From assembly GCA_032158265.1 (NCBI GenBank), contig JAVTIF010000009.1, positions 620,001 to 684,000 of the forward strand: 64,000 nucleotides of DNA, written 5' to 3'. A program made the translations under genes and the position numbers. Under the pieces are notes generated by a model. The model had not been told where the DNA came from. It searched no databases and saw only the letters and a list, made by a program, of their open reading frames with translations. Positions 1-11,234 of the stretch are shown here, piece by piece; within the stretch, counting starts at the first letter, position 1, and every line of letters starts with the position of its first letter. This DNA is from Bacidia rubella. Lineage: Eukaryota; Ascomycota; Lecanoromycetes; Lecanorales; Ramalinaceae.

Positions 1-38
1 CAGGTAGACGATAGTTTACAATCTTCGTATATACTCAG

Positions 39-1573
39 CTACTCAACAATTTCTAACTCACTTTTGCGATCCCGCGCAAATTCGTCTTTCCAAGCCCCCC
101 ATATGCGTTTAAGCTCTTGAATGTATTGATCATGGATCTCATCGACGTACGCATTCTTCGGCTCACTCTCGAATCTTACCTTGATAGGTTTGCCCACAAC
201 AACGTTAATGGGTCGGCGATAGGGCATCATTCCGTAATCATAATTGAACACTCCTCGAGCGTGGAACAGTGGCACTGTGAACCCGAATATCTTTTTCACA
301 ACGAGCTGAGCTTTGTTTATGAACGGGTGCTGATCTGGGTCAACCTGGTCGTAAAGATCATTCTCCCCAAAGGCCAGCGTAGGGACGAGATCAGCCCCCG
401 TCCGGATGGCTAGCTTGACGAATCCCTTGCGTCTTTTCAAAACCAATCGAAGAGATCGAGGCTGAGCATCTAAGGACTCGCGAGCACCACCCACAACGAT
501 GGTGATAGCACGACCCATTCCTAGGAACACGGCGTTAGCGTCCAATAGTATCGTGCCTTCTTAGAGAGACCCTACCTTCTCCGTTATGGCCTCCTTTGGA
601 GAGAAGGTTCTCGCATGACTCCCTCGACACCGATGCTAAACCCAGCCTCAGGGCATAGTCGCGGTATAACGGTACACGAAAATTTGAATCCAACGTTAGA
701 AGCGTATTCGTAATGCCTGGAAAGAGTTGCGAAAAGCCCAGTGCTTCCGTAGCAAAGGCGGCAAATGCTCCATGCGAGATTATTCCATGTGGATGATAGC
801 CAAAAATGTATTTTCGAGTCGCAGGTAGAGGTTCTGAGCGATGGAGCCTGGCTGGAAAGTAGGAAGCAAAGAGTGACCATACTGGTAAAGAGCGGAGGAA
901 GTTGGAGCGGTGCTTGAGTGTACCGGATTCTCCGGCATTGGAGAAGAGCACAAAGATGACATATGGAAGCAGGATGGGCCAGAAGAGAGGTATCGAGCAC
1001 AAAAAGAAGAACACAGACAGGAGGCCTGCAATGCTCAAGGTGTGAGCGAGGACGAGTAGGGTCTGGAGCCGGCGCTTGAGGGGAACTGATAGGGGTGCGA
1101 ATCGAATGCTTAAGAATCATTAGTACGACATCTATTTACTAGACGCGTTTGGTGTCGGCTTACTGGCTCCTGTCCCAGCGCGCTCCGGCCCTACGTCCAC
1201 TGAGTAGCTCACTGTTCCGTCGCCTTGCTGCAAGAGGTTTCTTTGCTTCCGTCTCTTGGCCAGACCCTAAGCTCACGAGATGCTCTCCCTCTTTATCCAC
1301 GAATCTCTCCACGACCACCTTTGAGTCAATTGCGTCTGACGCGGAGCCATTCATTTCCACAGGCTTGGACCTTGCGGGCGACTTGCGCTGTGGGCTGGAA
1401 ACTGTCACATCTTGACCCTGGCCGGTGTATATCTCATTGTTTGGTTCGAGACGTGAAGTCTGTGTTTGGGTATCCTCTGCTGCGGCAGCAGCGTATGATT
1501 TCAGTGGCAACTGATGTTCTTGACGTGGAGCTGCCAGAGTAGGCCCATTTGCTTGCGGAGCTACAGCAGCCAT
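39..1573 (-). CDS. DGA1: Diacylglycerol O-acyltransferase, DGAT2/DGA1 family
   Basis: Catalyses the last step of triacylglycerol synthesis, acyl-CoA plus diacylglycerol, at the ER and lipid-droplet surface. Three exons (1164-1573, 576-1108, 39-520) join in frame to give 474 residues. Seen directly: a low-complexity N-terminus of about 135 residues, then a paired hydrophobic segment (SIAGLLSVFFFLCSIPLFWP), the family signature YIFGYHPHG near residue 244, and the downstream block RKGFVKLAIRTGADLVP followed by FGEND. The HPHG motif is the known catalytic signature of DGAT2 enzymes. The second intron splits the GEG-MGRA junction and restores the conserved glycine-rich stretch. The long N-terminal extension is typical of filamentous fungi. 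It lies divergent to the STK19-type gene. The family is certain; the start at 1573 is the first Met and is likely. Confidence 0.93.
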
Positions 1574-1896
1574 TGATGTTGTGCAGAGATCGCCTTCAAA
1601 CCCTCACTCGTTAGCATGTTAGAAGGGACATGTTGACGACTGCGGTCAAGTTTGTTAATAAGAATGATGATGGTGTTGCTAGGTAAATAACCCTGGCAGT
1701 GGGGCTTAAGCAACTTCTTGCGAACCTAATAAATCTAAGCCGAGGCTGGCTTGGCGTGAGGGACTTTTAGCGTTTTCATGGCCTCGCGGTGTTTCGATGA
1801 TAATCACACGATGTCTTAATGATTCACAGGTTGTGATGTGAGCACGGCAGTTATGAAGCGACCCCGTACTAATCCTCGCGATTCAAAAACGAACCG
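1574..1896. other. Divergent intergenic region, DGA1 / STK19-like
   Basis: About 320 bases between two divergent start codons, so it should hold both promoters. I see no clear TATA box or named binding site and no credible small ORF. Confidence 0.5.
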
Positions 1897-3126
1897 TTGG
1901 CTATGCCCTTGAACTTCACAGCAGCCTACTCCTCTCGCATAAGTAAAAGGCCTCAAGGTCGTATCCCGCCCTTGAAGTGTTCGTCATCCTCAGCGTCTAC
2001 AAGTCGGTCGCGTCACAAGTCGGGACAGAGGCCAAGGTTAGCGCAGCATGGCCGGTTAAATGAAGAGGAGGAGGATGTCATTGATGACCATCTGGAAGAT
2101 CTTGGGCTTGCGAAATGTCTTGCAACAGATTTGAATTTCCGAGATGTGGCACTGCTTGTTCAACACGCTTGCACACAGAGGTTTGACAGCCTACCAGAAG
2201 CAGGTGGTTTCGATAGCTCTAAAATCTCCAAAATCCTCAACTTCCAGAGGTCGCTCCCTCCGATAGTCAGCGTTTGCCATCTCCATGGCGTGACACCCTC
2301 CCCAACAACCACAGAGCGCGAGATATCGGAGCTGATAAGAGCTGGGACCATGAGAAAAATAATCATTCCTGGGCGAAATATGGGAGGATCATGTATTGGA
2401 GAGGGCGTCTCGTTAGCAGCTGACATAGAAAGACTGGTTCGGAACAGTCATGGAGTACAACCAGACCTAGGCGAAAGGTTCTTAAGAGATCTACGTGAAA
2501 ACCCGAAAGCCTCGAGCCTGAACTGTGCTCCATATACAGCAGAAGAAATCTCTGCAATTATGCAGGCAGGTTTTCTGACTGCGAAATCCGGGATCAATGG
2601 TTCTAAGAATGTCTCGGCCCGCTCAGGTTCGGCTTCAGATGGCACTCCCGTGTGTATCCCAAACCTTTCTCGAGCACCATCTGGATCAGTAGCTGCAGTT
2701 GGTGGAGACGACGCAATACAAAATGCCGGCGGTAGGAATGGCCTCCGCACACAGCAGACTTCAGTGGGGGGCTCCAGCCGGGGCGATCTAGAACTGCAGC
2801 TCACCTTGCCAGGGATGGGCCCGTACCTGAAGATGGTGACTGCTGCTCGATCACATTTTATATCTTTAATTGAAAAGTCCAGCTTCCGAGAAGTCCCTCT
2901 ATATCTGCTGAAAGAACGATGGGAGGGGGGAATCTCAGCAGATGGCCCTGCAGCGAAAGCGAAAAAGTACAGAGGTGAATTTGCAGGTGTTCTGCCTGCC
3001 CGGACACGCAAGTGGAAGCAATTCAGCGGACTTTCTTTCAATTGGGTTCTGGCAGAATGCTTAGGCGCAGGGCTAATAGAGTTGTTTGAGACTGGGAGCG
3101 TAGGTCAGGCGGCAAGATTGGTATGA
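1897..3126 (+). CDS. STK19-family winged-helix protein
   Basis: Single-exon gene of 409 residues. Residues about 60-160 (RDVALLVQHACTQRF, then LPPIVSVCHLHGV and ISELIRAGTMRKIIIPGR) and residues about 300-400 (LPGMGPYLKMVTAARSHF, FNWVLAECLGAGLIELFETG) match the order of the STK19 family: paired winged-helix-like segments and a C-terminal block with the conserved glycines. Between them is a Ser/Gly-rich linker at about 225-295. STK19 was first named a kinase, but the family has no kinase motifs and none are visible here. The human protein is now linked to DNA binding and transcription-coupled repair; extending that to this fungus is inference. The N-terminal 55 residues are basic and Ser-rich. 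The reading frame ends at TGA at 3124-3126, matching the usual family end, so no further exon is needed. Confidence 0.78.
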   Translation: MAMPLNFTAAYSSRISKRPQGRIPPLKCSSSSASTSRSRHKSGQRPRLAQHGRLNEEEEDVIDDHLEDLGLAKCLATDLNFRDVALLVQHACTQRFDSLPEAGGFDSSKISKILNFQRSLPPIVSVCHLHGVTPSPTTTEREISELIRAGTMRKIIIPGRNMGGSCIGEGVSLAADIERLVRNSHGVQPDLGERFLRDLRENPKASSLNCAPYTAEEISAIMQAGFLTAKSGINGSKNVSARSGSASDGTPVCIPNLSRAPSGSVAAVGGDDAIQNAGGRNGLRTQQTSVGGSSRGDLELQLTLPGMGPYLKMVTAARSHFISLIEKSSFREVPLYLLKERWEGGISADGPAAKAKKYRGEFAGVLPARTRKWKQFSGLSFNWVLAECLGAGLIELFETGSVGQAARLV

Positions 3127-5833
3127 GTCTGTCAATAGGATATGTATTGGTGGTCCTTGACGATAATCTTTCTGACACAGAGGCTTTGTTACTTTTTTTG
3201 TCAATCGGAAACAGTCAATGCTTGTAGAACGATAGCCCCAGCCATAACCTTTCCGCAGGTTAGTGCTTGTGCCCACTGGCTTTCCTCACTCGTCGAAGCT
3301 CACTTTATTCACTATGCTCTCAAGGTGTTCCCTCCCTCTTATCTTCCCATGGATCTTTTGCACGAGCTGAGAAGGTTTTTGATCAGCAATCAGGCATCTC
3401 GAAATCTGCAAGAATGGATAGAGGTTTCATCGGCTTGTTTCGGCGTCCAATAGCTGCTTTCTTTGCTTCGCTAAAGCACAAGTGGACTGTTCGCGACGGG
3501 AAGTCGCGTTGAAGGCACACTTGTTCTCTTTGTTGCTGCCAGATTTTCGACTTCGTCGCTCAACTTCACACTTTGGATGATATTTGTGACTCAAAATAGC
3601 AATACGTCCGTTGAGCTGTTCCTAATTGACGTATTCCAAAGTCGATCATGGCAGATATGGCGCGCCTAGTTCAGCCCCAGCCGTAATGGTGCAGAAACAT
3701 GACGATCCAAGGGGCTAGAAGCTCCAAATAAGGCATAGCTACCGGGCGGGACAGATTCCCGATCGCAGACGTTGAACATTTTCTAGGATCTTGCCCTACT
3801 ACTTACTACTTTAGTACTAGAGTCGCGTGGCCATTCAGGACACACACTCGTATGTGTGCCACCATGGCTTGCAGTAGATCATAAACGAATCTGCACCAAT
3901 TTTAGAAATAGAAATCTGATACGGATAGTCTACAGTTCAATCAAGGTATGTGACACTGAATGACTCTGTAGTCACTTTCGCTCGACTAGGTAGATTCTAC
4001 TAATTGAATTTTCATGTACTTGACAATGACGTTGACGTTGGGGCCGATACAGTCAGTGTTCTAGACGGGTGATATAGAACAATAAAGGGTCCACCTCGGT
4101 AGGTTTGAAGTCCCAGTGTGGCAGTGTGGCAGTGTAGATGCAGGGGAGCGTGCGCAGCGTGGAGCTAAAGGCGCCGGCTGCATGGAACCGTCTTTTCGCC
4201 GGCGCTCGCTTCGCACGGCTTCCCGGGCATTGTGGCGGCATCAAGCCTCAAACTGCAGCATTGTAGAGAAATGATCTCTATCATGAATCTGAAGCTGAAG
4301 CTGGATTTGAGCTCAAAGGGTGAGAACAGTGCGTATCTAAATCTGAAAAAGACGCAGAAACTCAGTCGTTCAAACATGCTAGCCTGGAGTAGGACTTGCT
4401 CTTCCTAGTAGGAGCAATACACATACTACAACGATTGCCTGCAGTCTACAGTTTCATCATCTGCGGCGCTCTCCGAATGACTTAATACTAGCAGCAAACT
4501 CCGAATAGCGATCGCGATATGCGTCACAACCCCAGCTACAGAAAACTTTCATAAAGCCGACAGAGTTCATCAGGACCACACTTTCAGGTTTCCTGTGAGT
4601 TGTGCCGTAAGTAATTACAGTGTCCTTGTAATCCAAGTTTTGCTCAGACCAGACGCAAATTGACGGGAGTCTGCAACAGTGAAACGGTCAATACACATAA
4701 CTACTAGCTTTGGTTTTGCCATGTCTCCGCCTAATTGCAATCAAATGTAACAAGCAATGAGAAGGCCGAGAGCTTCACAAGGAACACTGACAGATCAGGG
4801 TCCCGGTCGCTAGACCGAAGCAAGTAAGCACGGGATGGTAGGGATGAATGCAGGGCTTCTATGACGGCTATTAGCCGATGCCTCAGCCACAAGTCTAGAT
4901 CTAACATGTATGGTCTCGAGTGCAGAGTCGTCACCACTGCCATATTGACATGTTGAATCATGCCTCCTGTTCGGAGCGATATGAGCCGGGCGCCAGCCCC
5001 TCTCTCTTCAGACTGCGTGACTCCCTTGCAAGCAAGTCCTTCAACCAACTTTTGTCTGGACCACCAAATATTGCTGCAGGTTCCGTTTCTAGCCAACATT
5101 CGGCGATCCGCCCCAACTCTGCGGACCTGGATTCCTGCGGACAAGGCTTCAGGGATCCCGCCCCATTGTCCAATCATCTGGCCAAAGAGCCTTCTCGCCA
5201 CACTGTACTTAAGCAAAGGTATGGCTTAGCCCAAAATTCCTTTTTAGCCCAAGCTTCTTGGAATACCTCCTTCACTGGAACCTTCAGATACCACTTCCAT
5301 ATGCTTCAATGTCGATCATTGCCAAAGGTTATGGAATACGGGGTGATGTTGTTGATCCCCGTTTGCTGTCAGGCTACCTTATTCTCTATTCGTTTCCTAT
5401 TAATAAACTTACTGTTGCTGTACAAGGCCTTTCTCCTTCGCTTCGCATACTTTTTGTTTCTTATCCTGACAACCAATATCTCTAACTGCCATTCTTTTAG
5501 GGCAGCTGTTGCCACACTTTGTGATTTCTTTCGGTAACAGTCGTTCTGAGCTGTCTCCCGTATTAGGGAAGGCCATCTGTCAATCTTTTTGAAACACGAT
5601 CTAGGAGCTCCTCAGCTTCCCTTTCGGACACAGACCTTCCCGATCATTGCCACTTCAAGTAGTATAGCTACAGGAGCAAAGTTAAATAGAGAAAAGAGAG
5701 GACTGAGAAAAGGTATCACGACTTCCTTTACTTATCCCGAAGTATATGCCATGAGGAGAAAGCGTAGACTGACATGCGCCTCGTTTGGGTTCCGCAGTGG
5801 ACGGTGTTGCCAGTGATTGTCGAAGATCGAGCG
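3127..5833. other. 2.7 kb gene-poor interval
   Basis: No protein family is recognisable on either strand. Several open stretches of up to about 200 codons exist (for example 4920-5537 plus, 4731-5216 minus), but they overlap antisense, have erratic composition and show no domains. The right part, from about 5300, probably includes the promoter and leader of the RRM-YTH gene. A short 8-bp tandem repeat lies at 4114-4137. Confidence 0.5.
4114..4137 (+). repeat. 8-bp tandem repeat, about 3 units
   Basis: The unit cagtgtgg occurs twice exactly and a third time as cagtgtag. It is a minor microsatellite in non-coding sequence. Confidence 0.8.
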
Positions 5834-7928
5834 ATGGGGGATGAAAATGCAGACGCTTCGAGACCACCCTTGAGCGGATCTCCAGAAGGACTGAACCGTG
5901 CATCCGCTTTTGGAAACTACGAAGATAGCTCAGCTGGTCGTAAGTCTTCTATATACATCCCCGCAACGAACGTGGGATCTCCACCAAGTCTCACGGGTGG
6001 AAACACCTACTGACTTTCGAACAGTGAATCGTGTGAAGGACAGTATGTACGATCTACGAGTCCAAGGTGCAACTCCTCAAGAACAAATATCCAACAGTCA
6101 GCACTTTCAAAGACCCGACAGCATGCAATACGCAGGAGGCCGCGATACTGTTCAAAGCAACTTCAATATGTCCAACATGACGGCAGCTCTGCCTGGGTAT
6201 CCTCGTGGACCCTCTCAAATGAGCTATCAAGACGCACAACGTTTTTCTGCTGCGCTGGGAGGGGTGTCGCAGATGGGTGCTCAACATATGCAAGGTCAAT
6301 CCCATTTCAATCTGGGCAATTACCCAATGCATCCGGCGCAGTACTCTCCATCCTACCAAGACGCAGCCTCGATGTACGGACAGATGCAATCAGGCCAACG
6401 ACCTTATTCTGCCGGTCCGAGCCCCGTCCAGTCCTCGTTCCCTAACCCTCCATACATGCATAATCCACAATCACAATATCAGTATTACACCGGCCAGATG
6501 GGGAACATGGGACATGTGAATGCTGCTACTATGTACAACCAGGGTACTGGCCCGCATTCGGCCGATAGATCGTATCACAGCGGCGTTCCAACTGGGCCTA
6601 ATCAGCCAGGCCAGTACCTACGCCCAGGTGGACCAGGTAATGACTTTGACAGCTACGTTTCTATACCACGCTAACCCACAATAGAAGGACCAAGCAGAAA
6701 CAGCTCGAACTCTAGCTCTGGCAGCATACCGTCTACGCCACGAGGTCCGCCACGCAAACCAAAGCAGTCCGGTCACGCATTGTGGGTTGGGAATCTGCCT
6801 ACCGGCGCAGCAGTCAGGGACCTTAAGGACCATTTTTCGAAAGAAGCAACTAAAGACATCGAAAGTGTTTTCCTGATATCCAAGAGCAACTGTGCCTTTG
6901 TCAACTATCGATCCGAGGCTGCGTGCGTCGCAGCTATGAACAGATTTCATGATTCCAGATTCCAAGGTGTTCGTCTGGTATGTCGATTGAGAAGGGGCCC
7001 AGCTTCCAGTTCCCCGACAGGGCCACCAATCGTTCCAGGCGCCCCAGCTGCTCCATCGGCTCTATTACAAGACAGCAGAATCACAGAGTCTTCCTCCGCA
7101 TTTGCTGAGCAAGCGCGTCCCAAACCTCCAAGCATGACAGGGGAAGCTGGAGCTTCTGCACGAAGAGACCATCAAATGGAACATGTGCCTGACAGATATT
7201 TCATCATGAAGAGCTTAACTTTGGAGGACATGCAGTTAAGTGTACGCAATAAAATTTGGGCGACGCAAGCACACAATGAGGAAGCTCTGAACAATGCTTA
7301 TGCAGTGAGTTGTGACCTCGTGCGATAGGCCTTAATGCTAACAAGCTCCTAGTCTGCAGACAAAGTCTACCTGATCTTTTCTGCGAATAAATCAGGGGAA
7401 TATTTTGGCTACGCTGAAATGACCTCTAACATCAGCGAAGAGGCGTCTGCCGACCTCGACTGGGCTCCCAGAGCAGAAGCGGTCATTGACGACCCGGACG
7501 TTCCTAAATCAATTCCAACTTCGGCTACTGAACATGCGCCCAAAGGGCGCATCATTGACGACTCGGCTAGGGGGACAATCTTCTGGGAGGCGGATGCGGA
7601 TGAAGAAGAAGAGGTACTGGTTGACTATCCTGTTGATCAGGGTACCAAAGCAGATGCGCCCGAAGAGTATGATGATACAGCCCTCAAAGGCGACTCGCAC
7701 GCATTCGGCAAACCTTTCAAGATTGAGTGGGTTTCTACGAACCGGCTACCCTTTTTCCGTACAAGGGGCCTGCGTAACCCTTGGAATGCGAACAGGGAGG
7801 TGAAGATTGCCAGAGACGGTACTGAACTGGAGACCGGCGTCGGCAGGAGATTAACATCGATGTTCCACCAACCAGCACCGCCACAAATCGACCCTCGACT
7901 GCAGATGGGGTACCAGCTCTCCAGATGA
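5834..7928 (+). CDS. RRM plus YTH domain protein (probable m6A-RNA reader)
   Basis: Four exons (5834-5939, 6025-6636, 6685-7304, 7353-7928) join in frame to give 637 residues. The N-terminal 240 residues are rich in Gln, Tyr, Pro, Met and Ser, disordered and prion-like. An RRM follows at about 270-345 (HALWVGNLPTGAAVRDLK as RNP2 side, NCAFVNYRSEAACVAAM as RNP1 side). A YTH domain runs from about 409 (RYFIMKSLTLEDMQLSV, KIWATQAHNEEALNNAY, VYLIFSANKSGEYFGYAEM) to about 605 (FKIEWVSTNRLPF, then a long basic end). The Trp of WATQ fits the first residue of the methyl-adenine cage; the other cage positions cannot be assigned safely. YTH proteins bind N6-methyladenosine in RNA and steer decay or splicing; the target set here is unknown. 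About 115 acidic residues are inserted inside the YTH domain between the FGYAEM and FKIEWV strands. An in-frame Met at 5774 is also possible, but 5834 fits better. Confidence 0.85.
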
Positions 7929-8767
7929 CCTTGAGTTCGGCCTCCGGCACCTGACCTTTCTTGAACCGAGTTCGCTTCGTCCTGCAGGTCAGGTAATGAT
8001 TTGATATACGCTTACCTACTTTTAATGAAGTCGACAATGTCTAAACGTGTTTAACACGAGAGAACGGGCTTCCGAGCAACGATTTCATTTTCCGCATTAA
8101 CACAAAGTATACGACAGGAGAAGATGTGCAGTTGTTCATCTGCTACAAGAGTTGAGCAAGTCATAGCCTGAGCAGGAGGATTAGAATCTTTGGCAGAAAC
8201 TTGAGGCCACCGCCATGGGAAATTTGCTGCTAGATGAGTATATAGTTTTCAATATCAAGGACTCCTTCCTTAGGCTGCATACTCCATGTTTTGGTCTAAG
8301 AAGTTATTCTACCTATTGCAAAGTCTTGCAGTACTCGCAATCAAAACCACGTCACGGCCAGAGCACAGGATGAATTTCTACCTCCACTAGAGTATTTGCT
8401 ATATCTACACCGGCTTCTCATGGTGCTCGACGTGTTTCGAATTGAATCTGCGATATTAGAGCGTCTTTTGTACTACTTAGTAGCAGTATCGGTTCTCATC
8501 GCTAGTGTAAGTCACACAAGCCCGACGTCATCAATTAACACTCTCATCACAGTGAAGCATCAAGTGTTTATAGAAAGATTCTTCTCTTTTCCACATTCAC
8601 CTACCTTATGCCTGATGCAATTCGGAAAATCGGCCCACTTAAATTGCCTGAAGCCCCGCAGGATGCCGAGTAACCAATTGCACGCCGACACTTATTGCAT
8701 ATACCCAGCGTTTACGCTCACATTAGATTAGGAAGCTTTGCGACATCTATCCGTAAAGTCTCCCATC
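7929..8767. other. Intergenic region, 840 bases
   Basis: Lies between the YTH gene stop and the dehydrogenase start, both on plus. It should hold the terminator of the first and the promoter of the second. I see no RNA gene or domain-bearing ORF. Confidence 0.5.
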
Positions 8768-10045
8768 ATGTCTCAGCCACAGCTAACAGGCCATTTACTT
8801 TGCGTCATCCCTTTCCCGGAACCAGAAGAAGTGATCGGCCGCATCCGCCATCGGTTTCCGCAATTAAAGATTTCGTACAAATCCTCACGCCTTGGTGAGA
8901 ACTGGAGCAAGGGGCAAGGCTTTCCAGAAGGTACTTGGGATCCACCGACTACGTCTGAGATATGCTACTGAATGCAAATTTGCAGAGGCATGGAAAGATG
9001 TGACATTTCTATGTACGCTTTCCGAGCTTCCACCACATCCGTCCTTGGCTCCGTCTCTAGGTATGTCAACACAAAGATAGTGATATAATGTGTCTCTCCA
9101 ATGTAATCATTTTCTTATACAACAGCTATAGAATTCATCCACATAGTCAGCGCCGGGGTCAACCACATATGGGATCTGCCGATGTACAAGGACTCCAAGG
9201 TCCCCATCACCACGGCATCCGGTGTTGGCGGGCCGCCCATAGCTGAGTGGGTCATCATGACTTCCCTCGTCGCCTCACGGAAATACAATACTTTGCATGA
9301 TTGGCAGAAGAATCACGCTTGGGACGACGCCAGCGGAGGAAAAGCTCTCTTTCAATCGGTTTCGGACAATGTTGGCAAACGTATGGGGATCCTGGGGTAT
9401 GGCGCCATCGGGCGTCAAGTTGGCAGACTCGCGAAAGCCATGGGTATGGATGTGGTCGTGTTTACTGCTTCTCCTCGCTTGACTCCTGAGAGCAGACGGG
9501 ATCGAGGGTATATTGTCCCTGGTACTGGAGACCCGCAGGGTGAGGTCCCTAGTGCATGGTACAGTGGGCAGGACAAAAGCTCTCTGCATCACTTCCTGAG
9601 TCAGGATCTCGATCAAGTGGTAGTCAGTGTGCCATTGAGCAAAGCAACAAAGCACATGCTGGGCAAGGCGGAGTTTGAGATTCTCGGCAAGAAGAACGCA
9701 TTCCTAATCAATGTTTCGAGAGGCGAAATACTCGTTCAGGAAGATCTCGTCAAATTTTTGAAACTGTTCGAGGAAGACGCTGCTCTTGCTGCGGGAGGTC
9801 AAGATCGCCGAGGTTTGCGCGGCGCTGCTCTGGATGTGACCACTCCAGAGCCACTGCCAAAAGATGATCCTCTTTGGGATGCACCGAACTGCATCATCAC
9901 ACCGCACATGAGCGTCATATCGCAAGACTATGGACATCGAGCGCTTGAAATACTGGAGATGAATCTTGAGAGGAGAGCGAAAGGACTTGAACTGACGAAT
10001 GTTGTTGATAGAGAGCTAGGCTATGCTACCAAGAAAGGAGATTGA
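8768..10045 (+). CDS. D-isomer specific 2-hydroxyacid dehydrogenase (NAD(P)-dependent)
   Basis: Three exons (8768-8930, 8986-9060, 9126-10045) give 385 residues. The Rossmann signature GILGYGAIGRQVGRLAKAM lies near residue 155. The catalytic Arg is in NVSRGEIL, the Glu in DVTTPEPLP, and the His in IITPHMS, so the Arg-Glu-His triad of the family is complete. The family reduces 2-keto acids such as glyoxylate, hydroxypyruvate or pyruvate to D-hydroxyacids; the exact substrate cannot be told from sequence. There is no targeting peptide, so it is probably cytosolic. Between the Rossmann strand and the catalytic part is an insert of about 25 residues (around GYIVPGTGDPQGEVPS) found in fungal members. 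The first exon was chosen because MSQPQLTGHLLCVIPFPEPE supplies the first beta-strand of the substrate domain. Confidence 0.9.
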
Positions 10046-10714
10046 TATCTGCAATGGAGTATGGTATGAGAGACTTTAGGCCTACCAGGGGGTTTTACTT
10101 GGTGACAACAACGGGGAAACGCTTCCGATAGGTCCTGGAAACTTAGATCGAGAATAGATTTAGACGGGTTTCAGTAGCTGTGCCATAGAAGATATGATCA
10201 CTTGTCATAATAACAAGACTCGCTTCGTCTTGGTCATCTGAAGAGGCGAGCAACTTGCCCGGTTGTTGCGCCTGGCTATGTCGTTCGAGGCACGCAAAGC
10301 CATTCCTATCTTCATAATACCCCAGGGTCCTGGTACTTGAACCTTCCTCTCAAACGTCAGTCACGCTTGCAAACGATATCAACTTTGAGCTTGACTGTAT
10401 TCCAGAAGAGAGGTGAAGACCATTTCGAATAGTGAACCGCAAGCGAAGATAGAAAGCTCGCAATGATGATGGAATTTTGCCTCATCAGCCAGGAAGGCAT
10501 AAGTAGCCCTTGTGAGAAGGGCAGCGCAGGTATGCAAGGCTGTAACTGATTCAAAATACCTCTGTATACATAGTTTGCAACCCCTAACAACAGAAAATAT
10601 TTCAAGACAGTCAGATAGAGTTTGCATAACTCTGCACAAATCTTGGCACCCTCGACCCGCAACAACTCGCGTCTGCGCCCGCGACTCACTCTGGTTAATC
10701 AACAGCACCCAATC
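10046..10714. other. Intergenic region, 670 bases
   Basis: No recognisable gene. Small overlapping ORFs on the minus strand here read like random sequence. It includes the promoter of the MOZART1 gene. Confidence 0.5.
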
Positions 10715-11040
10715 ATGGAAGTCAAATACGAAGAAAAGAAGAAGGCCGCTCGAGAAGTCATCGACATCCTGCTTGAGATATCACAGCTCTTGGTACGGAT
10801 ATTGTTCCCCCCCTCTGCTTTCCCGCTGAGCGCGAGTGAGGCTGATGTATGGATATGTAGAATACTGGATTGGATCGCCAAACGCTACCGATTTGTGTGT
10901 CGTTGATTGAGAATAATGTAAATCCGGAGGCTTTGGCTGTGAGTTGGATGTTCAGTGTCAATGGCTGTGTGTGTGAAGCTGATGTTTATGGACAGACTGT
11001 GATTGAAGAACTTCGCAAGGAGGGCGCGAAGGTGCAATAG
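10715..11040 (+). CDS. MZT1: Mitotic-spindle organizing protein 1 (MOZART1)
   Basis: Three small exons (10715-10792, 10861-10938, 10996-11040), too short to stand out singly, join to a 66-residue protein. Exon 1 gives KKKAAREVIDILLEISQLL, exon 2 NTGLDRQTLPICVSLIE and NNVNPEALA, exon 3 TVIEELRKEGAKVQ. This matches MOZART1 end to end, including its usual length of about 60-80 residues. MOZART1 binds the N-terminus of gamma-tubulin complex proteins and recruits the gamma-tubulin complex to spindle poles and nuclear pores. Both introns are phase 0 with clear GT-AG ends. It is convergent with the CUE-domain gene. The identification is strong because spacing and residues are conserved throughout. 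Confidence 0.94.
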
Positions 11041-11234
11041 CTTATGGGGCAATGAGGCATGATGAACGATGAGAACGCGATGATGACGTTACGATGGCAT
11101 TGACTATGAAAGATGAGGGTTAGGCACTTAAGGAATGGATATATCCTAAAGAGCTGAGCTATGGATGCCAGACCGCTGGAAATGCATTGAAGATGCCACC
11201 CTCACATCACAAGAACAGAACGAGCGGGCCCTGA

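Noticed and set aside
4920..5537. 205-codon plus-strand ORF
   Set aside because: No recognisable motif, erratic composition, overlaps other random ORFs on both strands; left as intergenic.
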